In this document: positions 1-8,278 of the stretch, in pieces | Position numbering within the stretch: position 1 is the stretch's first letter | Layout of the letters: each line of letters begins with the position of its first letter | Origin: Dyadobacter fermentans | Lineage (GTDB): Bacteria > Bacteroidota > Bacteroidia > Cytophagales > Spirosomataceae | Direction of reading: 5' to 3' | NCBI RefSeq assembly: GCF_019924045.1 | Contig: NZ_JAHXBN010000006.1 | Span: 1-64,000 of the forward strand | Length of the DNA: 64,000 bases | The notes under the pieces: model-generated | The model's database searches: none | Told to the model about the DNA's origin: nothing | Seen by the model: the letters and a program-made list of their open reading frames with translations, nothing else | Translations under genes and position numbers: made by a program

Positions 1-71
1 TCTTCAATCTCGCGAACTACCTCTTGTTTAAAGCTCAGACTGTACTTAATTACTGGCCGACGTTCATGCAT
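1..71 (-). CDS. Transposase N-terminal fragment (helix-turn-helix, IS3-type OrfA-like), cut by window edge
   Basis: On the minus strand an ATG at 71-69 opens a frame that runs out of the window. It begins MHERRPVIKYSLSFKQ and continues with EVVREIEE. This resembles the start of small helix-turn-helix transposase subunits (OrfA of IS3-like elements), which often begin with a Lys/Tyr-Ser-x-x-Phe-Lys pattern. A purine-rich AGGAA lies just before the ATG. The stretch 85-105 reads like the outer end of an insertion element, and a simple repeat starts right after it. Only 23 residues are visible, so the family call is tentative. Confidence 0.45.
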   Translation of the reverse strand, partial: MHERRPVIKYSLSFKQEVVREIE

Positions 72-106
72 GTTCCTATGATTTGGGTCAACCTATTTCA
101 GGACGC

Positions 107-226
107 GACACCCTTTCCTCCTTCCTCCCTTTCCCCCTTCCTCCCTTTCCTGCATTCTCCCTTTCTTCCATTCTCCCTTTCTTCCTTCCTCCCTTTCCTC
201 CATTCTCCCTTCCCCCCCTTCACCCC
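107..226. repeat. Pyrimidine-only 16-bp tandem repeat
   Basis: Five 16-bp units start at 125, 141, 157, 173 and 189, each opening with CTCCCTTTC, followed by a partial sixth at 205. The tract is almost purely C and T on the plus strand. It lies between the putative insertion-sequence end and the stop codon of the M28 peptidase. Long mirror-like pyrimidine tracts of this kind can form triplex DNA and slip in copy number. No gene is supported here; the frames across it are low-complexity. Confidence 0.85.
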
Positions 227-232
227 AAAAAC

Positions 233-1858
233 TTACTCCTTATGACTATCCACCACAATGCGCTCATCGCGGTTCACCAGTTCCCACGCCGTGTAAAACA
301 CCAGTTTTACGATCTCCGATTGCTTGTCGAAAAGGATTTTCTCCACGTCGTCGCCCGGACGGTGATAGTCTTCGTGAACACCCGTGAAATAGAAAATCAC
401 CGGAACGCCCATTTTGGCAAAATTATAGTGATCGGAGCGGTAGTAGAAGCGGTTGGGATCTTTCGGGTCGTTGAAAGTATAATCGAGCTTGAAGTTGACA
501 TATTTCTTGTTGGCCTCCTCGCTGATCTCATGCAGTTTGGAAGAAAGTTTATCGGAGCCAATCAGATATACATATTTAGGATCATTCTTATGCGCCTCGT
601 CCACACGGCCGATCATATCGATATTCAAGTCGGCGATTGTGTTTTTGAGTGGTAGCAAGGGGTGTTCGGAATAATACTCCGAGCCAAAAAGTCCTTTTTC
701 CTCTCCCGTCACATTCAAAAAGAGAATGCTTCTTCTTGGTCCTTTACCTTCGGCTTTCGCTTTGCTGAATGCTTCCGCCAATTCGAGCAATGATACCGTT
801 CCTGAACCGTCGTCGTCTGCGCCGTTATTGATTTCTCCATTCTCCGAAATACCGATATGGTCCAGATGCGCGCTGATCACCAGCACTTCGTCCTTCTTGT
901 CGGAACCCTCCATAAATGCCGCCACATTCTCGGTATCGATCGTTTCGCTCACACGGCCGACTTTCAACGAAACCGTATTCGCGAAGTTTTCCAAAACAGG
1001 CTTACCCGACTTATCGATCTGGGACTTCAATTTCATGAGCTTCGCAACCGAAGTGCCCAGCATTTCTGCCGCCCCTTTCGCTGAAAACACGAATGCAGCA
1101 GTTCCCGAAGGATTTTCTTGTACCGGTTTCAACGTGGGCGCACTGAACCGCCGGGCCATTACCGCACGCTGACGGATCTCTTTATCCAAATCCTCACCGG
1201 TTTTGTCGGTGATGATGAATACGTATTTGGCACCTTTTTCCTTCGCCAGTTTCGCTTTCGCCTGCCACGAAACAGGGCCGCTCCATTTACTTTTCTCCGA
1301 ATTGCCGCTGATCAGATATTTGCCGCCGGGAGTTTGAGGCTCGCCATCGAACATGATCACGGATTGGCCCTTTATATTGATACCGGCATAATCACTATAA
1401 CTTCCATCCTCGATGCCATAACCTACCGACACCAGGTCGGTAGTAACCTCCTCGGGGATATCCAGTAATCCATTCAGATAGAAGTCCTTATTGAATTCAT
1501 ATTTCTTGCCGTGCGCCGACACATATACTTCGCCCCAGCTCCTTTTGTACAATTTATACTTCTGCAAATAACTTTTGGAGCCGTCAGCATCGACTGCAAT
1601 CGGCTGCAACCCATATTGTTTGTAGTATTTCGAAACGTATTCTGCCGCCTTTTTCTGGCCCGGCGAACCGGTATCACGGCCTTCCAGACTATCGGAAGCG
1701 ATAATGACGAGGTGCTTTTTGAGATCGGAGGGCGTTATGCTTGCCGCATATTTGGCTGCATCGTCCTGCGGCAGGCGGTCCTGCGGCAGGCGATCCTGCG
1801 CCAATGCCAAAGTGCTGATAGAGAGGAATAATCCAGCCAGTAGGTTCTTGTTCATCAT
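233..1858 (-). CDS. Secreted M28 family zinc aminopeptidase
   Basis: This is a 541-residue exported metallopeptidase of the M28 family, which removes amino acids from peptides using two zinc ions. Residues 1-20 are a signal peptide ending ALA. A PA-like insert sits around residues 140-175. The metal-binding residues are visible in order: AHLDH near 330, NGADDDGSG near 345, the EE of TGEEKGLFG near 385, the Asp of NIDMIGR near 414 and the His of HEDYH near 495. Directly after the signal peptide there is an odd repeat QDRLPQDRLPQDD, encoded by two perfect 15-bp units at 1763-1792. The gene stands alone on this strand. The function as a peptidase is firm; the substrate is unknown. Confidence 0.93.
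   Translation of the reverse strand: MMNKNLLAGLFLSISTLALAQDRLPQDRLPQDDAAKYAASITPSDLKKHLVIIASDSLEGRDTGSPGQKKAAEYVSKYYKQYGLQPIAVDADGSKSYLQKYKLYKRSWGEVYVSAHGKKYEFNKDFYLNGLLDIPEEVTTDLVSVGYGIEDGSYSDYAGINIKGQSVIMFDGEPQTPGGKYLISGNSEKSKWSGPVSWQAKAKLAKEKGAKYVFIITDKTGEDLDKEIRQRAVMARRFSAPTLKPVQENPSGTAAFVFSAKGAAEMLGTSVAKLMKLKSQIDKSGKPVLENFANTVSLKVGRVSETIDTENVAAFMEGSDKKDEVLVISAHLDHIGISENGEINNGADDDGSGTVSLLELAEAFSKAKAEGKGPRRSILFLNVTGEEKGLFGSEYYSEHPLLPLKNTIADLNIDMIGRVDEAHKNDPKYVYLIGSDKLSSKLHEISEEANKKYVNFKLDYTFNDPKDPNRFYYRSDHYNFAKMGVPVIFYFTGVHEDYHRPGDDVEKILFDKQSEIVKLVFYTAWELVNRDERIVVDSHKE
1763..1807. repeat. 15-bp coding tandem repeat (QDRLP)
   Basis: Two identical 15-bp units, GTCCTGCGGCAGGCG, lie at 1763-1777 and 1778-1792, with a degenerate third at 1793-1807. 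Each carries the perfect palindrome CCTGCGGCAGG. They add five residues each just after the signal-peptide cleavage site of the M28 peptidase. A related repeat with the same 15-bp period lies in the arginine decarboxylase gene at 35806-35850. Confidence 0.85.
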
Positions 1859-1939
1859 GAGGTTTAATGGTATTTCAATCCTTACAAATTAACGAAACGT
1901 GCCGGCGAATGCAAAACCGCTTGTTACCCCGATTCTTCG

Positions 1940-1947
1940 TATCTTTG
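1940..1947 (+). promoter_or_regulatory. Bacteroidota-type -7 box (TATCTTTG) for the DUF4160 gene
   Basis: TATCTTTG fits the TAnnTTTG -7 element of the Bacteroidota primary sigma factor. It lies 24 bases before the ATG at 1972. A TTG at 1921-1923 is somewhat close for the usual -33 element, so the box call is better supported than the full promoter. Confidence 0.5.
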
Positions 1948-1971
1948 ATTTAACAACTTACACACTATATC

Positions 1972-2262
1972 ATGCCTGAAATTATCCGCTTCTTCGGTAT
2001 CGTTATCCGAATGTTCTTTGATGACCATAATCCACCGCATTTTCATGCAGAATTTCAGGCGCACCGGGCTATTATCGATATACAAAATGTAAGGCTGCTG
2101 GACGGGACTCTTCCTCCAAAACAGTTGAAGCAGGTTCAGGCATGGGCTTTGCTGCATCGGCAAGATGTCGCAAAAAGAAATCCCAACCCACTGACATTCC
2201 ACGCCCCTTTTTGCACTTCTTTTAGTTTAAAGGCTGTTTTTCACGGGATAACAATAAATTAA
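1972..2262 (+). CDS. DUF4160 domain protein
   Basis: This 96-residue protein starts MPEIIRFFGIVIRMFFDDH and carries the DUF4160 signature DDHNPPHFHAEFQ at residues 17-29. The next segment, IDIQNVRLLDGTLPPKQLKQ, also fits the family. These small proteins are of unknown role and often sit beside a DUF2442 partner in toxin-antitoxin-like pairs; no partner is present here. From about residue 62 onward the sequence no longer resembles the family, whose usual ending has an ENW-like motif, so the 3' end may be degraded or frameshifted. Identification of the N-terminal two thirds is good; the function is unknown. Confidence 0.75.
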   Translation: MPEIIRFFGIVIRMFFDDHNPPHFHAEFQAHRAIIDIQNVRLLDGTLPPKQLKQVQAWALLHRQDVAKRNPNPLTFHAPFCTSFSLKAVFHGITIN

Positions 2263-2295
2263 TTGTAAAATACTGTTATTCAGAGGAAAAGTACG

Positions 2296-2303
2296 TACCT
2301 TTG
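2296..2303 (+). promoter_or_regulatory. -7 box (TACCTTTG) upstream of typA
   Basis: TACCTTTG fits TAnnTTTG exactly. It would start transcription near 2310 and give typA an untranslated leader of almost 100 bases. No clear -33 TTG was found at the usual distance. I saw no strong hairpin in the leader. Confidence 0.5.
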
Positions 2304-2406
2304 CACCCTGTTTGGCCAACTTACATCCAGACAAAAGCCAAATCGGTCGTGACACGCAGTCGAGAGGATTTCGTGGCAGTGCCGTAAACATCTGATCTAT
2401 AAAACA

Positions 2407-4221
2407 ATGCAAGCCATTCGTAACATCGCAATTATTGCGCACGTTGACCACGGTAAAACGACTTTGGTCGACAAAATCATCCACGCGTCAAAGCTGTTTC
2501 GCGACAATCAGGAGTTCGACGACCTGATCCTCGACAACAACGATCTGGAACGTGAGCGTGGGATTACAATTGTTTCCAAAAACGTATCGGTGCGTTACAA
2601 AGATGTGAAAATCAATGTAATTGATACACCAGGTCACGCAGACTTCGGTGGTGAGGTGGAACGCGTACTTAAAATGGCGGATGGCGTATTGTTGCTGGTC
2701 GATGCATTCGAAGGTCCGATGCCACAAACCCGTTTCGTATTGGGTAAAGCCATTGGTCTTGGCCTGAAGCCTATCGTGGTTGTCAACAAAGTAGATAAAG
2801 AAAACTGCCGCCCGGAAGAAGTTCAGGAAAACGTATTCGACCTGATGTTCAACCTTGGCGCTACCGAAGACCAGCTCGACTTCGTAACCGTGTACGGATC
2901 GTCGAAACAAGGCTGGATGGGCCCGGATTGGCAGAAGCCAACCGAAGATATTACTTTCCTTTTGGACACGATCATCGAGCAAATCCCTGCTCCGGTAATC
3001 GAAGAAGGAAATACGCAAATGCAGATCACTTCTCTCGACTACAATGCATTCGTTGGCCGTATCGCCATCGGTCGCGTGAAAAGAGGAACGATCAAGGAAG
3101 GATCGACCGTGACGCTTTGCAAAGCAGGCGGTGTGATGAAGAAAGTAAAAATCAAAGAAGTTCAGCTGTTCGAAGGTTTGGGTAAATCCAAAGTAAGCGA
3201 AGTAAGCGCTGGTGATATTTGCGCCGTAACGGGGATCGAAGATTTCGAAATCGGTGATACGATCGCTGATGCTGAAAACCCTGAGGCATTGCCACGTATC
3301 GCGGTGGATGAGCCTACGATGAACATGCTCTTCACGATCAACAACTCTCCGTTCTTTGGTAAGGAGGGTAAATTCGTTACCTCACGCCACATCCGCGACA
3401 GGTTGTTGAAAGAAACTGAGAAAAACCTTGCATTGCGCGTAGAACCTACTGATACTGAGGACAAATTCCTGGTTTATGGCCGTGGTATCCTCCACTTGTC
3501 AGTATTGATCGAAACCATGCGTCGCGAAGGTTACGAATTGCAGGTAGGTCAGCCACAGGTATTATACAAAGAAGACGAAAACGGCCAGCGCCTTGAACCA
3601 ATCGAGACATTGGTAGTAGATGTACCGGAAGAAACTGCCGGAAAAGTGATCGAATTGGCTACGCAGCGTAAAGGCGAGCTGTTGATCATGGAGCCGAAAG
3701 GCGATTTGCAACACCTTGAATTCGAAATCCCTTCACGCGGATTGATCGGTTTGCGCTCGAACGTACTGACCGCAACCCAGGGAGAGGCTGTTATGACGCA
3801 CCGTTTCAAAAGCTTCGAGCCATTCCGCGGACCAATCCCGGGCCGTCAGAACGGATCGATCATTTCGAAAAACACAGGTCCTGCAACGGGTTATACCCTT
3901 GATAAACTGCAAGATCGCGGACGCTTCTTCGTTGATCCGGGCGATGAAATTTACGGTGGACAAGTAGTAGGTGAGCACAACCGTCCTAACGACATCGTGG
4001 TAAACCTGCAAGAAGCGAAAAAACTGACCAACATGCGTGCTTCCGGCTCGGACGACGGCCTGCGTATCGCTCCGAAAATCAATTTCTCTCTGGAAGAATC
4101 GATGGAATACATCCAGAAAGACGAATACCTCGAAGTGACGCCGCAAAACATGCGTATGCGGAAAATATACCTGGACGAGAACGAGCGCAAGCGCTACGCG
4201 TCCAAACTGGAAATGGCTTAA
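2407..4221 (+). CDS. typA: Translational GTPase TypA/BipA
   Basis: TypA (BipA) is a ribosome-binding GTPase of the EF-G superfamily that helps 50S assembly and adaptation to stress and cold. The 604-residue length is typical. The G1 motif AHVDHGKTT is at residues 11-19, the effector-region RERGITI near 50, DTPGHADF near 75 and NKVD near 128. The C-terminal part has the TypA-specific [10 protein letters not shown] segment near 443. It is a single-gene unit, with its own -7 box about 100 bases upstream and a strong terminator 25 bases after the stop. Nothing is missing or unusual. Confidence 0.98.
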   Translation: MQAIRNIAIIAHVDHGKTTLVDKIIHASKLFRDNQEFDDLILDNNDLERERGITIVSKNVSVRYKDVKINVIDTPGHADFGGEVERVLKMADGVLLLVDAFEGPMPQTRFVLGKAIGLGLKPIVVVNKVDKENCRPEEVQENVFDLMFNLGATEDQLDFVTVYGSSKQGWMGPDWQKPTEDITFLLDTIIEQIPAPVIEEGNTQMQITSLDYNAFVGRIAIGRVKRGTIKEGSTVTLCKAGGVMKKVKIKEVQLFEGLGKSKVSEVSAGDICAVTGIEDFEIGDTIADAENPEALPRIAVDEPTMNMLFTINNSPFFGKEGKFVTSRHIRDRLLKETEKNLALRVEPTDTEDKFLVYGRGILHLSVLIETMRREGYELQVGQPQVLYKEDENGQRLEPIETLVVDVPEETAGKVIELATQRKGELLIMEPKGDLQHLEFEIPSRGLIGLRSNVLTATQGEAVMTHRFKSFEPFRGPIPGRQNGSIISKNTGPATGYTLDKLQDRGRFFVDPGDEIYGGQVVGEHNRPNDIVVNLQEAKKLTNMRASGSDDGLRIAPKINFSLEESMEYIQKDEYLEVTPQNMRMRKIYLDENERKRYASKLEMA

Positions 4222-4246
4222 TCCAAAGCCCGATATTCCAAACCCG

Positions 4247-4278
4247 AAAAGGAGGCAAAATTTTGCCTCCTTTTTTTA
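4247..4278 (+). terminator. Rho-independent terminator after typA
   Basis: A perfect 14-bp inverted repeat (AAAAGGAGGCAAAA at 4247-4260, its complement at 4261-4274) runs into a T tract. Confidence 0.9.
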
Positions 4279-4424
4279 TTTTTCCTGCATTTCAATATTT
4301 CCCCCGATCCCGCCAGAAAATTTGGGATTCCCGCCAAAACCTGTGGTATAATTTTAATGTTTGTCACTCCCCTGAAACATTCTACTCCTGTCATATTTTA
4401 TTACTATTTCAAGAAATTTTAGTT

Positions 4425-4457
4425 TTTTGCTTTTATAATAACAAATAGCGTAGTTTG
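4425..4457 (+). promoter_or_regulatory. Probable promoter of the glutamate dehydrogenase gene
   Basis: A TTTTGC at 4425-4430 is followed about 21 bases later by TAGTTTG at 4451-4457, close to the TTTG / TAnnTTTG pair of Bacteroidota promoters but with one base fewer in the -7 element. It lies about 60 bases before the start codon in an AT-rich stretch. Confidence 0.45.
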
Positions 4458-4515
4458 TATCGTCGGCTCACCCAATTTGAGCTAACTATTTTAATATCAA
4501 CACCTTAAAGATCAA

Positions 4516-5793
4516 ATGATGTCTTACATAGAACCGGCTCCGATTAAGGATAAAGACAATCCGTTGGAGTCAATGATGCAACGATTTGATAAAGCCGTAG
4601 ACCTCCTCGGGATATCCGAAGAAATGTATTATATCCTCAAAGTGCCCCGTAAACAGGTGACAGTCGGCCTGCCGGTAACCATGGACTCCGGCGAGATCCG
4701 GACTTTCGAAGGTTATCGTGTGATCCACTCCACCATCCTCGGCCCCAGCAAAGGCGGCATCCGCTTCGATCCCGATGTGAACCTCGACGAAGTGCGCGCA
4801 TTGGCAGCATGGATGACCTGGAAATGCGCTGTGGTGGATATTCCTTACGGTGGTGCCAAAGGCGGAGTGGCCTGCAACCCGCGCGAAATGTCCCCGGGCG
4901 AGATCGAACGCCTCATGCGTGCGTACACGACGGCATTGCTGGACGTTTTCGGACCGGACCAGGACATTCCCGCACCGGATATGGGTACCGGCCCCCGCGA
5001 AATGGCGTGGCTGATGGATGAATATTCCAAATCAAAAGGTATGACGATTCCCGCTGTGGTGACTGGTAAACCACTCGTACTCGGCGGCTCGCTTGGCCGT
5101 ACCGAAGCCACGGGCCGCGGGGTGATGGTATCTGCATTGGCGGGTATGGAAAAGTTGCGCATTAATCCCTACCGTGCTACGGCGGCGGTTCAGGGCTTTG
5201 GTAATGTCGGTTCGCACGCGGCCCTGCTCCTGCGTGAGCGCGGCACCGCCATCCACGCGATCAGCGATATTTCCGGCGCATATTATAATGATAAGGGAAT
5301 CGACGTGGCGGATGCCATTGCCTACCGCGATACGAACAAAGGCTCATTGGAAGGTTATGCCAAAGCGGAACTCATTTCCGGTGACGATCTTTTCAGCTTG
5401 CCCGTAGATGTATTAGTGCCCGCCGCGAAAGAGGACGTGATCACCCGCAAAAACGTATCCAGTATTCAGGCACGCATGATTGTGGAAGGTGCCAACGGCC
5501 CCACTTCCGCCAAGGCCGACGACATTATCAATGAAAAGGGCATTATGGTGGTACCCGACATTCTGGCGAACGCGGGAGGTGTGACGGTTTCCTATTTCGA
5601 ATGGGTACAAAACCGGATCGGCTATAAATGGACGCTGGAACGCATCAATCGTCGTACGGACCGCATTATGAAGGATGCATTCGACAAAGTGTATGAAACA
5701 TCGCTGAAATACAAAGTATCGCTCCGCATTGCGGCGTACATCGTGGCGATCGACAAGGTTGCGAGTACGTACAAGTATCGCGGGGGGTTTTAA
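4516..5793 (+). CDS. Glu/Leu/Phe/Val family dehydrogenase (glutamate dehydrogenase)
   Basis: This 425-residue enzyme interconverts glutamate and 2-oxoglutarate plus ammonia, joining nitrogen and carbon metabolism in the cytoplasm. The substrate-binding GPSKGGIRF is at residues 76-84 and the catalytic-lysine motif PYGGAKGGVACNP begins at 110. A Rossmann motif, GFGNVGSHAA, lies near 234. The length of about 420 residues fits the hexameric short-chain group rather than the 450-residue NADP biosynthetic type. The first two codons are both ATG, so the protein may start one residue later. The gene stands alone. Coenzyme preference cannot be told from these motifs. Confidence 0.95.
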   Translation: MMSYIEPAPIKDKDNPLESMMQRFDKAVDLLGISEEMYYILKVPRKQVTVGLPVTMDSGEIRTFEGYRVIHSTILGPSKGGIRFDPDVNLDEVRALAAWMTWKCAVVDIPYGGAKGGVACNPREMSPGEIERLMRAYTTALLDVFGPDQDIPAPDMGTGPREMAWLMDEYSKSKGMTIPAVVTGKPLVLGGSLGRTEATGRGVMVSALAGMEKLRINPYRATAAVQGFGNVGSHAALLLRERGTAIHAISDISGAYYNDKGIDVADAIAYRDTNKGSLEGYAKAELISGDDLFSLPVDVLVPAAKEDVITRKNVSSIQARMIVEGANGPTSAKADDIINEKGIMVVPDILANAGGVTVSYFEWVQNRIGYKWTLERINRRTDRIMKDAFDKVYETSLKYKVSLRIAAYIVAIDKVASTYKYRGGF

Positions 5794-5794
5794 G

Positions 5795-6165
5795 GTCAGG
5801 TGTGGTCACGGTTGGTCATTGATAGTCACAGGAATGGTCAAGTGTGGTCATTGGTAGTCAGGAATAGTCGTTAGAAGGCAGGTATTGTCATTTATCGTTA
5901 CTCCTTGAGCTCCGCCGAAATCGCATAGCGATGAAACATTGGTAGCTGCCGAACCGGATGCTGTATTCCGGCAAATGCCGTCAGGCATGTAACAACCGAG
6001 CATTGTTGTTGTATGCCTGACGGCATTTTTTCACAATTGGGCGGATTGCTTTTTCTACCAATGTTATATGCCTGACGGCATTTACCTCCGATCAAAAGCT
6101 GTGCATACAACTACGCACCACTATGCTTGACAATACACCTGACCACAAATGACAACTCTTGACGA
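5795..6165. repeat. Repeat-rich spacer: GGTCA words and three palindromic ATGCCTGACGGCAT elements
   Basis: This spacer of more than 300 bases holds no gene. Its left part (5795-5890) is a degenerate array of GGTCA/AGTCA words about every 10-14 bases, and its right end (6125-6160) carries similar words inverted. Three copies of a 16-bp palindromic element lie between them: AAATGCCGTCAGGCAT at 5973-5988, and the inverse ATGCCTGACGGCATTT at 6013-6028 and 6068-6083. An outer inverted pair, AACATTGGTAG at 5935-5945 and CTACCAATGTT at 6055-6065, brackets two of them. The whole can fold into large cruciforms. It resembles REP-type repeats. Confidence 0.8.
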
Positions 6166-6191
6166 CACCGACGGCACAGATCCCCAATCGG

Positions 6192-6208
6192 TTAACAATT
6201 TCTTAACA
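6192..6208 (+). promoter_or_regulatory. Direct repeat TTAACA-N5-TTAACA upstream of the histidine kinase
   Basis: TTAACA occurs at 6192-6197 and 6203-6208, spaced 11 bp apart start to start, the helical spacing that OmpR/PhoB-family regulators use for tandem binding. A third TTAAC lies at about 6253. A binding role is inference only. Confidence 0.3.
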
Positions 6209-6285
6209 AGCCACTTCCGAGGCGAAACCGAATCTAAACCGGTTTCAAAGTGTTAACTTTAAGGCTAAAATTTCAACAGATTCGC

Positions 6286-6315
6286 TTCACGCGGGAGAAA
6301 GTGCTTCCGCGTGAA
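6286..6315 (+). promoter_or_regulatory. Leader hairpin before the histidine kinase
   Basis: TTCACGCGG at 6286-6294 pairs with CCGCGTGAA at 6307-6315, leaving a 12-base loop, 18 bases before the kinase ATG. No T tract follows, so it is not a plain terminator. It could shape the mRNA leader or bind a protein. Confidence 0.45.
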
Positions 6316-6333
6316 AGCAAGCTTTAAAGTAAC

Positions 6334-7425
6334 ATGTCGTTAAGTCCCCGTTTCATTGCCGTCATTCTGGCGTTCCTGATATCCCTCATTACCACCACGT
6401 TCCTCGCATTTGTGGATGGGGTTTCAAAAGGGATGCTGTTCGTTTCGGCTATTTCCTCCTTCATTTCTTCCTTTTTCCTCGTGCTTTATGCCGTCGACAT
6501 TCTGGTTTTCCGCGAGGTGAACAAAATGTACCGGACTATCCACAAGCTGAAAATGCGGGATTTCAATATGGCCCCACGCAAAAAACTGATCAGGGAATCC
6601 AACCCGCTGAAAACGATCAATGACGAGATTTTTGTTTATGTAACCAAAAAACAGAAGGAAATCGATGAGCTGAAAAAGCTCGAATTGTTCCGTCGGGAAT
6701 TCCTCGCCGACGTATCGCACGAGTTCAAAACACCGATCTTCGCCGCACAGGGATTTATCCACACGCTCCTGGACGGTGCGATGGACGATGAAAATGTACG
6801 TGAACGCTTTTTACGCAAAGCTGCCAACAACCTCGACAGCCTCGACGTGCTCGTGAAGGACCTTCTCGTATTATCGCAGATGGAAACCGGAGATATTAAA
6901 ATGAATATCGTCCCCACCGACCTCCGCAAGCTTACCCTCAGCATTTTCAGCCGTCTCGAACACATTGCCAAGAACCGCAACGTGACCTTGAAAGTCAAAC
7001 CGGACGACATGCCAGAAGTGTGGATAAAAGCCGATGCCGACCGGATGGAGCAGGTAATGCTGAATCTGATCGAGAATGCGATTAAATATGGTAACGAGAA
7101 TGGCAAGGTGATCGTCCATTTCAGCGAGAGCAAAAAATACATTGAAGTGGAGGTAAAAGACAATGGTCCGGGCATTCCGCACGAGCATTTGAACCGTATC
7201 TTCGAGCGTTTTTACCGCATCGACAAGAGCCGCAGCAAAGAAATCGGCGGCACCGGTTTGGGACTTGCCATTGTTAAGCATATATTGAACGCCCACGACA
7301 CGAAAATCGCTGTGATGTCGAAGCCGGACAAGGGGACAACGTTTTCTTTCAAGCTCGAAAAAGCGTATCACCAGCAGTTGCCGGAAACAAAAACGGACGA
7401 TGTCGTCAATCAATTGAATCCATAA
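6334..7425 (+). CDS. PhoR-like sensor histidine kinase (orphan)
   Basis: This 363-residue membrane kinase has two close membrane segments (about residues 8-28 and 34-57) with almost no periplasmic domain between them. A short linker and a HisKA domain follow, with phospho-acceptor His129 in ADVSHEFKTP. The ATPase domain shows the N box ENAIKYG near 247, KDNGPGI near 276 and GGTGLGL near 303. It resembles the PhoR/WalK-type kinases of Bacteroidota. No response-regulator gene lies beside it, so its partner is elsewhere. With so little outside the membrane, it may sense something in the membrane or through a partner protein. A direct repeat and a hairpin lie in its upstream region. Confidence 0.92.
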   Translation: MSLSPRFIAVILAFLISLITTTFLAFVDGVSKGMLFVSAISSFISSFFLVLYAVDILVFREVNKMYRTIHKLKMRDFNMAPRKKLIRESNPLKTINDEIFVYVTKKQKEIDELKKLELFRREFLADVSHEFKTPIFAAQGFIHTLLDGAMDDENVRERFLRKAANNLDSLDVLVKDLLVLSQMETGDIKMNIVPTDLRKLTLSIFSRLEHIAKNRNVTLKVKPDDMPEVWIKADADRMEQVMLNLIENAIKYGNENGKVIVHFSESKKYIEVEVKDNGPGIPHEHLNRIFERFYRIDKSRSKEIGGTGLGLAIVKHILNAHDTKIAVMSKPDKGTTFSFKLEKAYHQQLPETKTDDVVNQLNP

Positions 7426-7454
7426 TCAATTTCTAACACCATAAACCATTATCC

Positions 7455-7754
7455 ATGTTTATCCACAACGTATTCTTCTGGTTGAAAGAGAAGGACAACG
7501 AAGAGGCCAGAGCCGCCCTGCTTGCAGGTATCAAATCACTTGAAGCGATCGAGTCTATCGAATCTGCGTACATCGGCCCTCCTGCCGCCACCCGCAGACC
7601 GGTTATCGACGCCACTTACGATTTCGCAGAGATTCTGATTTTCAAGGATGAGGCTGCGCACGACGTTTACCAGGTTCACCCTTTGCACAAAAAATTCGTG
7701 GAAGAATGCGCACATCTTTGGGAGAAGGTCGTGATCTACGATGTTGAGGCATAA
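7455..7754 (+). CDS. Dabb family (stress-responsive A/B barrel) protein
   Basis: This 99-residue protein opens with IHNVFFWLKEKDNEEARAAL and ends with HPLHKKFVEECAHLWEKV, the two conserved segments of Dabb dimeric alpha/beta barrels. Members of this fold act in plant stress responses and in small-molecule cyclisation, but most bacterial ones have no assigned function. It begins 29 bases after the kinase stop and may be co-transcribed with it. The putative DnaA-box cluster starts 13 bases after its stop. Confidence 0.88.
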   Translation: MFIHNVFFWLKEKDNEEARAALLAGIKSLEAIESIESAYIGPPAATRRPVIDATYDFAEILIFKDEAAHDVYQVHPLHKKFVEECAHLWEKVVIYDVEA

Positions 7755-7766
7755 AGCCTAATATTT

Positions 7767-7875
7767 GTTAACAAGTTATCCACACCGAAAATGTGCATAA
7801 CTTGTTAACAACTTTCGATAACACAGATTATCAGGCATTTAGCCTACATTTAGGCATTATCCACACTGTGGATAA
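7767..7875. other. Cluster of four perfect DnaA boxes; candidate replication origin
   Basis: Four exact 9-mers of the form TTATnCACA occur within 100 bp: TTATCCACA at 7776-7784, TGTGCATAA (inverted) at 7792-7800, TTATCCACA at 7857-7865 and TGTGGATAA (inverted) at 7867-7875. They form two inverted pairs. The first pair lies in an 18-bp inverted repeat (7767-7784 and 7792-7809, one mismatch). The second pair makes a 19-bp perfect palindrome. Between them is an AT-rich stretch with GATAA and TTATC half-sites at 7817-7832. This is what a bacterial origin or a DnaA-titrating/regulatory site looks like. dnaA itself is not in the window; Bacteroidota origins need not be next to it. Confidence 0.6.
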
Positions 7876-7962
7876 CTTTTTCCACCGCCTGTAATTTCTC
7901 CTTCTTCGGCACTATCCTTCTATCCAATTCGTTCTAGAACCAGTACAAAACGAACTAGAACC

Positions 7963-8259
7963 GTGAAAAAGAACAGTGTCTTGCTGTCGGTCATCATTAC
8001 GCTGATCGCAGCTATTTCGATTTCATCCTGTACCTATCGTTCCTACGAACCGGGCTATGATTATGGCTACCGGCATGGTTACAGGCACTATCACGCTCCT
8101 CCGCCACCACCGCGTGTGGTAGTGGTGACGCCACCGCCGCGAGTCATACATGCCGACCGCTACAAGTACCGCCGTCATGATAACCGTGCTTACCGTAAGC
8201 AATACCGTCACAACGACCATTACGGAAACAATGGCCGCCATCGCGGGCACAGACGATAA
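7963..8259 (+). CDS. Small His/Arg/Tyr-rich lipoprotein
   Basis: This 98-residue protein uses a GTG start. Residues 1-22 form a lipoprotein signal peptide with a lipobox ending SISSC, so Cys23 should be lipidated. The mature part is Tyr/His-rich (YGYRHGYRHYH), then has a proline run with PPPPP and PPP, and finishes with a strongly basic His/Arg tail ending HRGHRR. Such short basic lipoproteins are common in Cytophagales and uncharacterised. The His clusters could bind metal or anionic polymers, but this is a guess. It lies right after the DnaA-box cluster. Confidence 0.72.
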   Translation: MKKNSVLLSVIITLIAAISISSCTYRSYEPGYDYGYRHGYRHYHAPPPPPRVVVVTPPPRVIHADRYKYRRHDNRAYRKQYRHNDHYGNNGRHRGHRR

Positions 8260-8278
8260 TTTTGACATACCTTTCGAT

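Noticed and set aside
107..226. CRISPR-like array
   Set aside because: The 16-bp units are directly adjacent with no unique spacers.
83..655. Plus-strand frame of 190 codons
   Set aside because: It is antisense to the M28 peptidase and starts in the simple pyrimidine repeat; composition is that of a shadow frame.
1924..2202. Minus-strand frame opposite the DUF4160 gene
   Set aside because: The plus-strand frame has the clear DUF4160 signature.
5795..6165. CRISPR array
   Set aside because: The repeats are of unequal spacing, occur in both orientations and have no spacers of constant length.
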